DNA from: JBFMFR01 sp040752025
Lineage (GTDB): Bacteria > Chloroflexota > Anaerolineae > Anaerolineales > UBA4823
Direction: 5' to 3'
Length of the DNA: 64,000 nucleotides
NCBI GenBank assembly: GCA_040752025.1
Contig: JBFMFR010000008.1
Coordinates: 62,001-126,000 of the forward strand
Shown here: one piece after another, positions 27,864 to 36,623 of the stretch
How the letters are laid out: the number at the start of each line of letters is the position of its first letter
Position numbering within the stretch: the first letter of the stretch is position 1
Translations under genes and position numbers: made by a program
Notes under the pieces: generated by a model
Database searches by the model: none
Told to the model about the DNA's origin: nothing
What the model saw: only the letters and a program-made list of their open reading frames with translations

Positions 27864-27894
27864 GATAAATACCCCTAGCGCTCAACTAACCTTT

Positions 27895-28743
27895 ATGACA
27901 ACGATCAAGGATCTGGAACTGAAATCGATACGATATCGGCGGGAAATCCTGTCGATGATTAGTAAGGCCAACGCAGGGCATACTGCCGGGGACCTTTCCT
28001 GCATTGATATCCTAAATGTCCTTTACAACAAAATCATGGATATCCGGCCCGAAAATTTTTCTTCTTCTCACAGGGACCACTATATCCAGAGCAAGGGACA
28101 TTCGGTCGAAGCATTGTACGCTGTTCTGGCAGATATAGGCTTCTACGATCTTGCAGATCTGGATACGCTCAATCAATACAAGTCTCATTATGTGGGTCAC
28201 CCTACCAGAGCGGTTAATGGAATCGAGCACAATACCGGCGCATTGGGGCATGGGTTATCAGTTGCTGTTGGGATTGCACTGGCTTTGAAGAAAGACCTCC
28301 AACCATACCGCGTTTTTACCTTATTGGGCGATGGTGAGCTTGAAGAGGGATCCAACTGGGAGGCCTGCATGAGTGCGGCGCATTACCAATTGGATAACCT
28401 AATTGCCATCGTGGACCGCAATACACTGCAGATCACGGATTATACGGAAAATGTTAGCCAGCTTGAACCGCTGGAGGATAAATTCCGTGCCTTTGGCTTC
28501 TCAGTGAAGTCGGTTGACGGGAACAGTATCCTTGATTTGACAAGGGTCTTCGAAGATATTCCGTTTGAGAGGGGCAAGCCCAACCTGGTGATGGCGCGCA
28601 CCATCAAGGGAAAAGGGATTAGTTTCATCGAGAACAACCTGGCTTGGCACCACCACGCCCCTACTTCGGATGAGTTTCATAGTGCGTTTCATGAGTTGGA
28701 TCTTGCTGAGATGAAATGGAAGCAGGCATATGAACCTGGGTAA
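27895..28743 (+). CDS. Transketolase-like, N-terminal (TPP-binding) subunit
   Basis: The 282-residue split transketolase subunit A binds thiamine diphosphate. The diphosphate motif GDGELEEGSNWEACMSA starts at residue 145 and ends in the Asn-containing VDRN (about 173-176). Other blocks are KANAGHTAGDLSCIDIL, SKGHSVEALY and NTGALGHGLSVAVG. Together with subunit B it transfers two-carbon ketol units between sugar phosphates. ATG at 27895 has no clear Shine-Dalgarno. Because it leads a sugar operon, its donor may be a specialised ketose phosphate rather than xylulose 5-phosphate. Confidence 0.93.
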   Translation: MTTIKDLELKSIRYRREILSMISKANAGHTAGDLSCIDILNVLYNKIMDIRPENFSSSHRDHYIQSKGHSVEALYAVLADIGFYDLADLDTLNQYKSHYVGHPTRAVNGIEHNTGALGHGLSVAVGIALALKKDLQPYRVFTLLGDGELEEGSNWEACMSAAHYQLDNLIAIVDRNTLQITDYTENVSQLEPLEDKFRAFGFSVKSVDGNSILDLTRVFEDIPFERGKPNLVMARTIKGKGISFIENNLAWHHHAPTSDEFHSAFHELDLAEMKWKQAYEPG

Positions 28744-29734
28744 ACCTAACCTGGACGTTTTCGCTCAGACTTTATTAGAGCTGGCTCAAAAAGATCCTGC
28801 GATCATGGTGGTTACAGGAGATTCACGAGGCTCAGCTCGGCTGGGGAATTTCTGCAGTAATCTACCAGAGCAGGTGGTCGAAGTAGGCATCGCAGAGCAG
28901 AATCTGGTGGGAATTTCAGCAGGACTGGCTATGTATGGGAAGAAAGTTTTTGCCGTCTCACCTGCCTGTTTCCTGACCGCTCGTTCTTTGGAGCAAATCA
29001 AGAACGATGTAGCGTATTCCGACCATCCGGTCAAGCTGATCGGGATCAGCGCTGGGGTGAGTTATGGAGCGCTGGGTTCGACTCATCACTCTGTGCACGA
29101 TCTGGCTGTTCTTCAGGCAATTCCCAATATCGATATCGTTGTCCCGGCAGACAATTTTGAGACCCGCCAGGCGATCCTGGCTTCGGTGAATCATGACCGA
29201 CCGATCTATATTCGCTTTGGTAAGCGACCTGTGCCTGATCTGTATGGCCCTGAGGCGGTTTTTGAAATCGGTGTAGCCAATCATCTTCAGGCTGGTACGG
29301 ATGTAACCTTTATCTCTACAGGTGAGACAGTTGCACGCGCGGTGGTTGCCTGTGATTTGCTGCGCGAGGACGGAATATCGGCTGGGGTAATCAGTGTGCA
29401 TACGATCCGCCCATTTGATCTGCAAGCATTACTCCAGGCGGCGCAGAGCAGCCTGGCGATCATCACGGTGGAAGAACACAGCACGCATGGCGGGTTGGGC
29501 AGCCTGTGCGCCGCGAGTTTACTAGAAGCAGGATGCAGGATCCATTTTCGCAGGGTGGGAATCCCTGATGAAAACACAGTGACAGGCAGCCAGGAAGATA
29601 TTTATAAACACTATGGAATTACTGCCGAAGGGCTTTCCAAAACCGCACGTGAGTTGCTGCAAAAGCCTGGAACTTCGAACCTGACTGGCGTTAGACGCCA
29701 AACCCAGGCAGCCTCCCAAGGAATCGGTCTATAA
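28730..29734 (+). CDS. Transketolase-like, C-terminal (pyrimidine-binding) subunit
   Basis: The 334-residue subunit B overlaps subunit A by 14 bases, which implies coupled translation. It has the pyrimidine-binding region EQVVEVGIAEQNLVGISAG with the catalytic Glu, VKLIGISAGVSYGALGSTHH and the C-terminal domain VISVHTIRPFD and VEEHSTHGGLGS. It forms the second half of the active site. The last ~30 residues are polar and variable. Confidence 0.93.
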   Translation: MNLGKPNLDVFAQTLLELAQKDPAIMVVTGDSRGSARLGNFCSNLPEQVVEVGIAEQNLVGISAGLAMYGKKVFAVSPACFLTARSLEQIKNDVAYSDHPVKLIGISAGVSYGALGSTHHSVHDLAVLQAIPNIDIVVPADNFETRQAILASVNHDRPIYIRFGKRPVPDLYGPEAVFEIGVANHLQAGTDVTFISTGETVARAVVACDLLREDGISAGVISVHTIRPFDLQALLQAAQSSLAIITVEEHSTHGGLGSLCAASLLEAGCRIHFRRVGIPDENTVTGSQEDIYKHYGITAEGLSKTARELLQKPGTSNLTGVRRQTQAASQGIGL

Positions 29735-29777
29735 TGGTTTCTAACATTGCATGATCTATTCATTACCAGGTGATCCG

Positions 29778-31277
29778 ATGAGTGCTTTTATTCTTGCCAT
29801 TGACCAAAGCACCTCCTCCACCAAGTCCATGCTCTTTACCCCCGATGGGCGGCTGCTGGATCAGGAGTGGCTTTCGCACAGGCAAATCTACCCCAGCCCT
29901 GGCTGGGTGGAACATGATGCACAGGAAATTTTCGAAAATACCCTGAAAGTCGCTGCAACTTTGTTGCAGCGCTACGCGGAAAAGTGGAACAACCTGCTGG
30001 CGATTAGCATCACCAACCAGCGCGAAACCTTTGTGATTTTCGACCGCGAAACAGGCAAACCGCTGCACAATGCCATCGTCTGGCAGTGCCGTCGCGGGGA
30101 TGACTTGTGCAGGCAGTTGGTTTCCTCCGGCAAGGAAGAGATCGTCCATGAACTGACCGGGCTGAAAATAGACACCTACTTTCCCGCCAGTAAAATACGC
30201 TGGCTGCTCGATGCCCGCCCCGACCTGCGCGCCAAATTGAAGGATGGTTCCGCGTTGTTTGGGACGATGGATACCTATCTCATCTATCGCCTGACGAGAG
30301 GCAAGGTTTATGCCACCGACCACACCAATGCATCCCGTACCCTGTTCTACGATATTGAAAAACTGAACTGGAGCCACGAGCTTTGCGAGATATTCGGGTT
30401 GGTGTTCGGCAGACTGCCCGACGTGCGCGAGAGCGCCGCCTGGTACGGGGATACAGACCTGGGCGGCTACCTCAATCGCCGCATTCCCATTTATGGTGTG
30501 ATCGGAGACTCGCAGGCAGCATTGTTTGCCCAGCGCTGTTTTTCGCCGGGCGGTGCAAAAGTCACCTTCGGCACCGGTTCGTCGATTTTATTGAACATCG
30601 GGCACGAGAAACGTTTGTCAGACCGGGGCACCGTGACAGCGCTTGCCTGGGTTTTGCAGGGACAGCCCACTTATGCCTTCGAAGGTATCATCAACTTTAC
30701 AGGCGCGACCATTTCCTGGCTGCGCGATCAGTTGCAGTTGATCGCCGATCCCGCCGAAACAGAAACGCTGGCACTGTCGGTTTCCGACAGTGGCGGTGTT
30801 TATTTTATTCCTGCCTTTGTGGGATTGAGTGCGCCCTACTGGCGCGCCGATGCGAGAGCCGCAATTTTGGGCATGACCCCCTCCACCACTCGCGCCCATG
30901 TTGTCCGCGCCGCACTTGAATCGATCGGCTATATCGTAACCGATGTTTTGAAGGCAATGGGCGAAGACGCAGGGGTTAGCCTCGGCATGATTCACGCCGA
31001 CGGCGGAGCGGTACGCAATGCCTTTTTGATGCAGTTTGTTGCGGATATGAATCAGTTGAAAGTAAGGGCCGCACAGACCCCTGAACTTTCAGCGCTGGGC
31101 GCGGTCTTTAGCGGCTGTCTTGGACAGAAAATGTATACTTCGCTTGAAGATTTGCAGAATCTGCCGTTGGGTTATGTTGAATATCGTTCGTCTATGCCTG
31201 CTGCTCGCGCCAGAGATTTGTTTGCCGGCTGGCAGGCAGCCGTAGAGCAGGTCTTGTATCAGCCCATACAAGGATAA
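29778..31277 (+). CDS. FGGY-family carbohydrate kinase
   Basis: The protein has about 499 residues and closely resembles glycerol kinase among FGGY enzymes: IDQSTSSTKSMLF at the N-terminus, TNQRETFVIFDRETG, TDHTNASRTLFYDI and GVIGDSQAALFAQ with the likely catalytic Asp. FTFGTGSSILLN-type and DGGAVRNAFLMQF phosphate-binding segments follow. FGGY members phosphorylate glycerol, xylulose, ribulose, fuculose or apulose, and the context favours a ketopentose. The start is ATG at 29778 with AGGTGA upstream; an earlier ATG at 29751 is weaker. Confidence 0.88.
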   Translation: MSAFILAIDQSTSSTKSMLFTPDGRLLDQEWLSHRQIYPSPGWVEHDAQEIFENTLKVAATLLQRYAEKWNNLLAISITNQRETFVIFDRETGKPLHNAIVWQCRRGDDLCRQLVSSGKEEIVHELTGLKIDTYFPASKIRWLLDARPDLRAKLKDGSALFGTMDTYLIYRLTRGKVYATDHTNASRTLFYDIEKLNWSHELCEIFGLVFGRLPDVRESAAWYGDTDLGGYLNRRIPIYGVIGDSQAALFAQRCFSPGGAKVTFGTGSSILLNIGHEKRLSDRGTVTALAWVLQGQPTYAFEGIINFTGATISWLRDQLQLIADPAETETLALSVSDSGGVYFIPAFVGLSAPYWRADARAAILGMTPSTTRAHVVRAALESIGYIVTDVLKAMGEDAGVSLGMIHADGGAVRNAFLMQFVADMNQLKVRAAQTPELSALGAVFSGCLGQKMYTSLEDLQNLPLGYVEYRSSMPAARARDLFAGWQAAVEQVLYQPIQG

Positions 31278-31281
31278 ATAT

Positions 31282-31986
31282 ATGAAACTAAAAGCATCCT
31301 CAATCATCATTATAGTTGTAACACTTCTGTTCCTGGTTCTGGCAGCACGCTACGGCTTCACCGTGGTCACGATCGAAGCAGCCGAACAGGCTGTTCAAAG
31401 CGAAGCATTCGATCCCGTTACCTATGTGGATGGGATTTGGGAATCCAAACTATTGCCTACTTTTCGAAAGGAGGCGGTGGACCTTTCCAAAATTCTCTCT
31501 GAAATAAAGCCTAATGCCAGAGGAACAGTTTCTAAGGATGACTTGATTGAGATTGCCAATCAATATGGACTGATCACAGTCGGCGAGGCGCATGTCTACA
31601 TAGTGAAAGGCAACGGGAAGATCGTAGGCGTGAATGCCGAAACCAGCCTGGGAACGGCAGAAGTGATGCTCGATGGTTATGATGGCCCCATTAAAATGCA
31701 TCTCTATATCGGCACGCGCATCCCCAGTAATGAAACCTCGGTACGCGACGCAGTTGGTTTCATTACTTTTGGTGATTTTAAGGAGCAGACTGAGTACGGG
31801 AAGGCGAACACTGAAATCAACAAACGGGTTCTCACCACTGTGCTTGGCGATATCGATCGGGAAAACCTGGTCGGGAAAACGATTTCATTCAAAGGCGCTT
31901 TCACTATCCGCACATTCAACCTGATTAACATCGATGTGAAAGAAATTTACATCGTGCCGGTTGAAATCGAACTGGGAGAGCAATGA
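31282..31986 (+). CDS. DUF2291-family sugar transporter-associated exported protein
   Basis: The 234-residue protein has an N-terminal membrane/signal segment (IIIIVVTLLFLVLAARYGF) and an extracytoplasmic domain with FDPVTYVDGIWESKLLPTF, a pattern typical of DUF2291. These proteins accompany ribose-type ABC transporters and their role is unknown. It starts four bases after the kinase stop, and its stop overlaps the transporter ATPase start (ATGA). Confidence 0.75.
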   Translation: MKLKASSIIIIVVTLLFLVLAARYGFTVVTIEAAEQAVQSEAFDPVTYVDGIWESKLLPTFRKEAVDLSKILSEIKPNARGTVSKDDLIEIANQYGLITVGEAHVYIVKGNGKIVGVNAETSLGTAEVMLDGYDGPIKMHLYIGTRIPSNETSVRDAVGFITFGDFKEQTEYGKANTEINKRVLTTVLGDIDRENLVGKTISFKGAFTIRTFNLINIDVKEIYIVPVEIELGEQ

Positions 31987-33548
31987 TGTCCGATCCGACT
32001 GTTTCTGACAATGTCATCCTGACCGCCGAAAACATCACCAAGGTTTTTCCGGGAACGGTGGCGCTGGATGATGTCTCTTTCCGGGTCCGTAAGGGCAAGG
32101 TCAATGTTCTGGTTGGTGAAAACGGCGCCGGTAAATCTACGCTGATGAAAATCCTGGCCGGGGTAGAGCAACCCACCCATGGGAAAATCCTCCTCGATGG
32201 AAATGAAATCCAGCCGCGTTCCCCGCTCGAAGCCACCCGCCTGGGAATTGGCATGATTTTTCAGGAGCTGAATTTGTGCGACAACCTGAGTGTGGTGGAT
32301 AATATTTTCCTTGCGTACGAAATGACCCGAAGGGATGGCCTGATCGCGCGTAGAGCCCAGAAAAAGCGCGCCGCGGAATTATTGAGCAAGCTCAGGCAAA
32401 ATATCGATCCTGATGAACTTGTGAGTGATCTACGTATTGGAAAGCAGCAGATTGTGGAGATTGCCAAGGCGCTGGCTCAAGATGTGCGTATCCTGATTAT
32501 GGATGAGCCGACCTCCGCACTTAGCGCTGATGAAGTGGAAATATTGTTCTATGTCATTCGGGATCTTAAATCACGTGGGGTTGCCATCATCTACATTTCG
32601 CACAAACTGGAAGAACTCATGCAAATCGGCGATTACGTCACCATCTTGCGGGATGGGCATAAGGTCGCCGAGGAAGAAGTCAAAAACGTGAGCGTCTCCT
32701 GGATGATCGAGGAAATGGTAGGACGAAACCCGGCCACTTTATTCACCCGCAAGAAACATCAGCTAGGCGATGTGCTTCTCAAGGCGGAAGATCTGACCCT
32801 GCCGCGTACTGGAGGCGGGTATCTGCTTGACCATGTTTCATTTGAACTGCGTCAGGGAGAGGTGCTGGGCTTTTACGGGCTGATGGGCGCCGGCCGCTCC
32901 GATCTGCTGGAGTGCCTGACAGGGGCGCACCCACAAGCAACCGGGAGAATCTGGTTGGAAGGGAAACCGGTGAAAGAAACTACCATTTCAGGGCGCATCC
33001 AATCCGGATTTGTGCTGGTCCCCGAAGACCGCCAGCGCGACAGCATCGTGCCAGCGCTTTCGGTAATGGATAACATGCTGCTTGCCAGCTTGAAGAAGTA
33101 TCTCAGGGGACTTCTCATCGGTTCATCACTAGAAAAATCAGCCACGGATTCGCAGATCAAGGATTTATCCATCCGCGTGGCAAGTTCACAGCAGCCAATC
33201 ACCGCTCTCAGTGGGGGCAACCAGCAAAAGGTGGTAGTGGCGAAGGGATTGCTGACCCAACCCAAAGTCCTGCTGCTCGATGAACCCACGCGCGGGATCG
33301 ACGTTGGCGCCAAGTCGGAAATTTCCGAAATCATCAATCGACTGGCGGAGCAGAAATACGGAGTGATCTTTGTTTCATCGGAGTTGAAGGAAATACTAGC
33401 AATGTCCGACCGAATTCTGGTCATGTCGAAGGGAAAAATTACCGGAGAATTTACACATCAAGAGGCCACTGAAGAAAAACTCGTTGCAGCTTCAGCCATT
33501 GGTCACGGCCCATCAAACGGAGGTAACCCTCATGCATCAGGCAACTGA
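31983..33548 (+). CDS. Sugar ABC transporter ATP-binding protein (RbsA/MglA type)
   Basis: The 521-residue protein contains two ABC domains. The first has Walker A GENGAGKST and Walker B ILIMDEPTSALS. The second has a degenerate P-loop (GLMGAGRSDLLE) but intact LSGGNQQKVVVAKGLL and LLLDEPTRGIDVGA, as is normal for RbsA. It energises uptake of a monosaccharide. It overlaps DUF2291 upstream and the permease gene downstream by 17 bases. Confidence 0.96.
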   Translation: MMSDPTVSDNVILTAENITKVFPGTVALDDVSFRVRKGKVNVLVGENGAGKSTLMKILAGVEQPTHGKILLDGNEIQPRSPLEATRLGIGMIFQELNLCDNLSVVDNIFLAYEMTRRDGLIARRAQKKRAAELLSKLRQNIDPDELVSDLRIGKQQIVEIAKALAQDVRILIMDEPTSALSADEVEILFYVIRDLKSRGVAIIYISHKLEELMQIGDYVTILRDGHKVAEEEVKNVSVSWMIEEMVGRNPATLFTRKKHQLGDVLLKAEDLTLPRTGGGYLLDHVSFELRQGEVLGFYGLMGAGRSDLLECLTGAHPQATGRIWLEGKPVKETTISGRIQSGFVLVPEDRQRDSIVPALSVMDNMLLASLKKYLRGLLIGSSLEKSATDSQIKDLSIRVASSQQPITALSGGNQQKVVVAKGLLTQPKVLLLDEPTRGIDVGAKSEISEIINRLAEQKYGVIFVSSELKEILAMSDRILVMSKGKITGEFTHQEATEEKLVAASAIGHGPSNGGNPHASGN

Positions 33549-34611
33549 TACGAAATCATCACAAATAAAGAGACGTAACATTACAAAACTCGACGTACAG
33601 CAATTTCTATTGCGCGGCCGGACTTTCATTGCCTTGATCCTGGTTACGGTCGTTTTTGCATCCCTGGCGCCGCAATACCTGACCACGGCCAATCTTGTGA
33701 TTATGACCAAACACGTGGCTATCAATGCAATTCTGGCGATTGGCATGACCTTTGTCATCCTGACCGCGGGCATCGACCTGTCGGTCGGGTCGATTGTAGG
33801 CATGATCGCCATGATCGCGGGTGGGATGATCAACGAGGGCATCATTTTGCCGCAACTGGGTATCATCATCTACCCCCATACCTGGATGATTATGGTACTC
33901 TCGCTTATTTTAGGTACCCTGGCGGGCGCCCTCAGTGGTTATGTCATCACGCGTTTTAATGTCGCCCCTTTTATTGCCACCCTGGGTATGTTTTACGCGG
34001 CGCGCGGTATCGCTGGCTTGCGCAATAACGGCTACACCTTTCCCAACCTGATTGGACGTCCAGAGTATGGCAATACTGGATTCGCGATTCTGGGATCGGG
34101 TACCTTTTTGGGAGTCAACTATTCCATCTGGCTGATGGGAGTATTCATGCTTGTAGCTTGGGTCGTGGCCAAACGCACGCCGTTTGGCCGCCATGTGTAT
34201 GCAATTGGCGGGAATGAACGTGCGGCAGAACTTTCGGGCGTACGTGTCGCCCGCACCAAGATCATTGTCTACAGCATCAGCGGATTCTGTTCGGCATTGG
34301 TTGGTTTGATTATCGCTTCGCAGTTGGTGGCTTCACATCCATTGACTGGGGATGGATTCGAGCTGGATGCCATTGCCGCAGTGGTGCTGGGGGGTACTTC
34401 TCTGGCTGGCGGACGCGGCGGTATCGCTGGAACCATTATTGGCGCTTTTACCATCGGATTCATGACCGATGGTATGGTGATGGTAGGTGTTTCATCATTC
34501 TGGCAGAAAGTGATCAAAGGCTCTGTGATTGTATTGGCAGTAATCATCGACCAGGTCCAGGCTCGCATGCAAGAACGGATCGCACTTCAGAAACAGCAGG
34601 AAATGCAATAA
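33532..34611 (+). CDS. Sugar ABC transporter permease (RbsC type)
   Basis: The protein has about 359 residues and eight to ten membrane helices. It has the BPD_transp_2 signature region AINAILAIGMTFVILTAGID and GVRVARTKIIVYSISGFCSA. GGAGGT at 33519-33524 sets the ATG at 33532. It pairs with the ATPase to form the import channel. Confidence 0.94.
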   Translation: MHQATDTKSSQIKRRNITKLDVQQFLLRGRTFIALILVTVVFASLAPQYLTTANLVIMTKHVAINAILAIGMTFVILTAGIDLSVGSIVGMIAMIAGGMINEGIILPQLGIIIYPHTWMIMVLSLILGTLAGALSGYVITRFNVAPFIATLGMFYAARGIAGLRNNGYTFPNLIGRPEYGNTGFAILGSGTFLGVNYSIWLMGVFMLVAWVVAKRTPFGRHVYAIGGNERAAELSGVRVARTKIIVYSISGFCSALVGLIIASQLVASHPLTGDGFELDAIAAVVLGGTSLAGGRGGIAGTIIGAFTIGFMTDGMVMVGVSSFWQKVIKGSVIVLAVIIDQVQARMQERIALQKQQEMQ

Positions 34612-34732
34612 CTGTGGTTGAAAATGCTTGAGGGCGATGCTCTCTGAAAGGAGTTGCTATCGAATAAAAATGTAAGAAAACACTGTGATTTTAGCTTTCA
34701 AATTTTCACTCAAACCTTCTAAGGAGAAGAAC

Positions 34733-35000
34733 ATGTCTAACAAAAAGTTCGTTGTTTTTCTAAGCTTGCTGGCAATCCTGATTATGTTGCTCAGCGCCTG
34801 CCAGCCAGCCGCAACAGAAAAAGCGCCCGTAGCATCGCCCGCAGCATCGGGCGGCGGATTGATCTGTGTGATTGTACCTGGCGTAGAGAATCCCTTCTTT
34901 GGCTCGGAGCAGGAAATCGCAGCCGCAAAAGCTGAAGAACTGGGCTACGAGACGCTGAAACTCGTCCACGATGATGACGCCAACAAAGAAATGGAACTGA
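34733..35000 (+). CDS. Sugar-binding lipoprotein, N-terminal part (cut by assembly gap)
   Basis: A type II signal peptide (MSNKKFVVFLSLLAILIM..., lipobox LLSAC, Cys23) is followed by the first strand-helix of an RbsB-like domain (LICVIVPGVENPFFGSEQEI, AEELGYETLKLVHDDD). The sequence runs into the 100-N gap. AAGGAGAAG upstream sets the ATG. It is the substrate-binding component of the RbsABC-type importer. Confidence 0.9.
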
Positions 35001-35100
35001 NNNNNNNNNNNNNNNNNNNNNNNNNNNNNNNNNNNNNNNNNNNNNNNNNNNNNNNNNNNNNNNNNNNNNNNNNNNNNNNNNNNNNNNNNNNNNNNNNNNN
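35001..35100. other. Scaffold gap (100 N)
   Basis: Exactly 100 undetermined bases, the usual placeholder for a gap of unknown size. Compared with E. coli RbsB, about 120 residues (~360 bases) are missing, and the two flanking frames do not match over 100 bases. The true gap is therefore probably larger. Confidence 0.97.
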
Positions 35101-35471
35101 AAGCCTTCGATGTGATGGAAAGCCTGCTGCAGGCCAATCCGGACGTCAAGGGTGTGATCTGTGGCAACGACACCATGGCTTTGGGCGCCCAGGCGGCGTT
35201 GGATGCTGCGGGCATGAGCGATGTGATCGTGGTTGGTTTTGACGGCTCCGATGATGTCAACGAATCCATCCTGGCTGGTAAGATCGACGCTGGCGCTTTG
35301 CAGCCCGTCGCTGAAATGGCGATCCAGGCCGTTCTCCAGGCCGACCTGTACATCCGCACCGGCAGCACCGGCAAGCCCGAAAAACAGTCCATCGATATGG
35401 TGCTGATCACCCCCGAAAATGCCTGCATGTACACCGGGTATGCCCCCAACGGCAAAACTAGTTGTCCGTAG
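35101..35471 (+). CDS. Sugar-binding lipoprotein, C-terminal part (after gap)
   Basis: It continues the RbsB-like protein: MESLLQANPDVKGVICGNDT, MALGAQAALDAAG and VIVVGFDGSDDVNESI are the typical lobe-2 segments that close over the sugar. The end, CMYTGYAPNGKTSCP, is unusual in having two cysteines. The frame is open from the gap edge. Ligand identity cannot be inferred while the middle is missing. Confidence 0.88.
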
Positions 35472-35520
35472 CAGGAGAGAATCTTGAAAGTTGATCTTGT
35501 TACAGTAAGGATGTAACAGG

Positions 35521-35559
35521 GGAGGCGGCGGGCGATTGTAAAACCGTCCCGCCGCCTCC
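35521..35559 (+). repeat. 12-bp hairpin after binding-protein gene
   Basis: GGAGGCGGCGGG, a 15-base loop, CCCGCCGCCTCC. There is no T-run after it. Hairpins at this position often protect the abundant binding-protein mRNA from 3' decay or partly terminate transcription before downstream genes. Confidence 0.6.
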
Positions 35560-35658
35560 AAGAGGCACTTGCCACACGGGAACAGGTTCGCAGCCGACCC
35601 CATGCACGCAAGGTGCTATGGAATTATACATCCATAATTCATATCAAGAAGCAGTGTT

Positions 35659-36588
35659 ATGAACATTGTTGTGGTCGGAAGTCTCAATATGGACCTGGTA
35701 GTAAGGATTCCGCAAATCCCCAAACCAGGCGAGACTCTTCTGGGAGGCGTTTTCAAAACATACCCAGGTGGGAAAGGCGCCAACCAGGCTGTTGCCGCTA
35801 CGCGCCTGGGTGCACACGTTACCATGATTGGCTGTGTAGGCGACGATGCTTTTGGAAAAGAACTGCGAGCCGGTTTGGAAAACGAGGGGATCGATATAAC
35901 TCATGTTCTCGTTCACCCAGAGGCCGCCACTGGCGTGGCGCTTATCCAGGTGGATGCGCAGGGACAAAACAGTATCGCGGTGGCTTCCGGCGCTAATTTC
36001 TGCTTGACTGGCTCTGACATTGAAAGAGCCATGCAGACCATCGATGACTTCGACGCGCTGGTGATGCCGCTCGAAACCCCGCTTGAAACCATTTACACCG
36101 CCGCAAAAATTGCCTCTCATCGAGGCGCAAAAGTACTATTGAACCCCGCTCCAGCTCAAGTTCTGGCGAGAGAGATCATCGAACGTATCGATGTGCTGCT
36201 GCCCAATGAACATGAGATTGCTCAGATAACCGGCGTACCGGTGCAGTCTGTGTCAGATCTAAGCCAGGCCTTTTCTAAGCTCCGTCAACTTGGATTAAAA
36301 AATTTGGTCGTGACGATGGGTGGGCATGGCGCAGTTCTTTTCAATGAAAAAGGTCGGGAATCATTCATCCCGGCTTGTCATGTGCAGGTTATTGATACTA
36401 CCGCTGCTGGAGATTGTTTTGTTGGCGCCCTTGCTGTAGGCCTTTGTGATGGGAACTCTTTGATTGACGCCGCCAAATTTGCCAACGCTGCCGCAGCTCT
36501 TTCAGTGACCCGCGAAGGAGCACAGCCATCGCTTCCCAATCGAGAGGAAGTCTTGCAGTTTTTCCACGAGAGGGGAAAACAGCAATGA
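35659..36588 (+). CDS. Ribokinase-like PfkB sugar kinase
   Basis: The 309-residue protein opens with VVVGSLNMDLVVRIP and has PGGKGANQAVAATRLG (PfkB signature 1), LLPNEHEIAQITG and DTTAAGDCFVGALAVGL (signature 2, with catalytic Asp and anion hole). The close match to ribokinase suggests phosphorylation of ribose or a related pentose at O5. The locus thus holds two kinases from different families. It is 187 bases after the binding-protein gene. Confidence 0.9.
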   Translation: MNIVVVGSLNMDLVVRIPQIPKPGETLLGGVFKTYPGGKGANQAVAATRLGAHVTMIGCVGDDAFGKELRAGLENEGIDITHVLVHPEAATGVALIQVDAQGQNSIAVASGANFCLTGSDIERAMQTIDDFDALVMPLETPLETIYTAAKIASHRGAKVLLNPAPAQVLAREIIERIDVLLPNEHEIAQITGVPVQSVSDLSQAFSKLRQLGLKNLVVTMGGHGAVLFNEKGRESFIPACHVQVIDTTAAGDCFVGALAVGLCDGNSLIDAAKFANAAAALSVTREGAQPSLPNREEVLQFFHERGKQQ

Positions 36589-36623
36589 AAGAAACAGGAA
36601 TTATCAATTTATAAGGAGAAAAC

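Noticed and set aside
35001..35100. Reading frames crossing the N run
   Set aside because: They depend on an arbitrary gap length and join unrelated frames.
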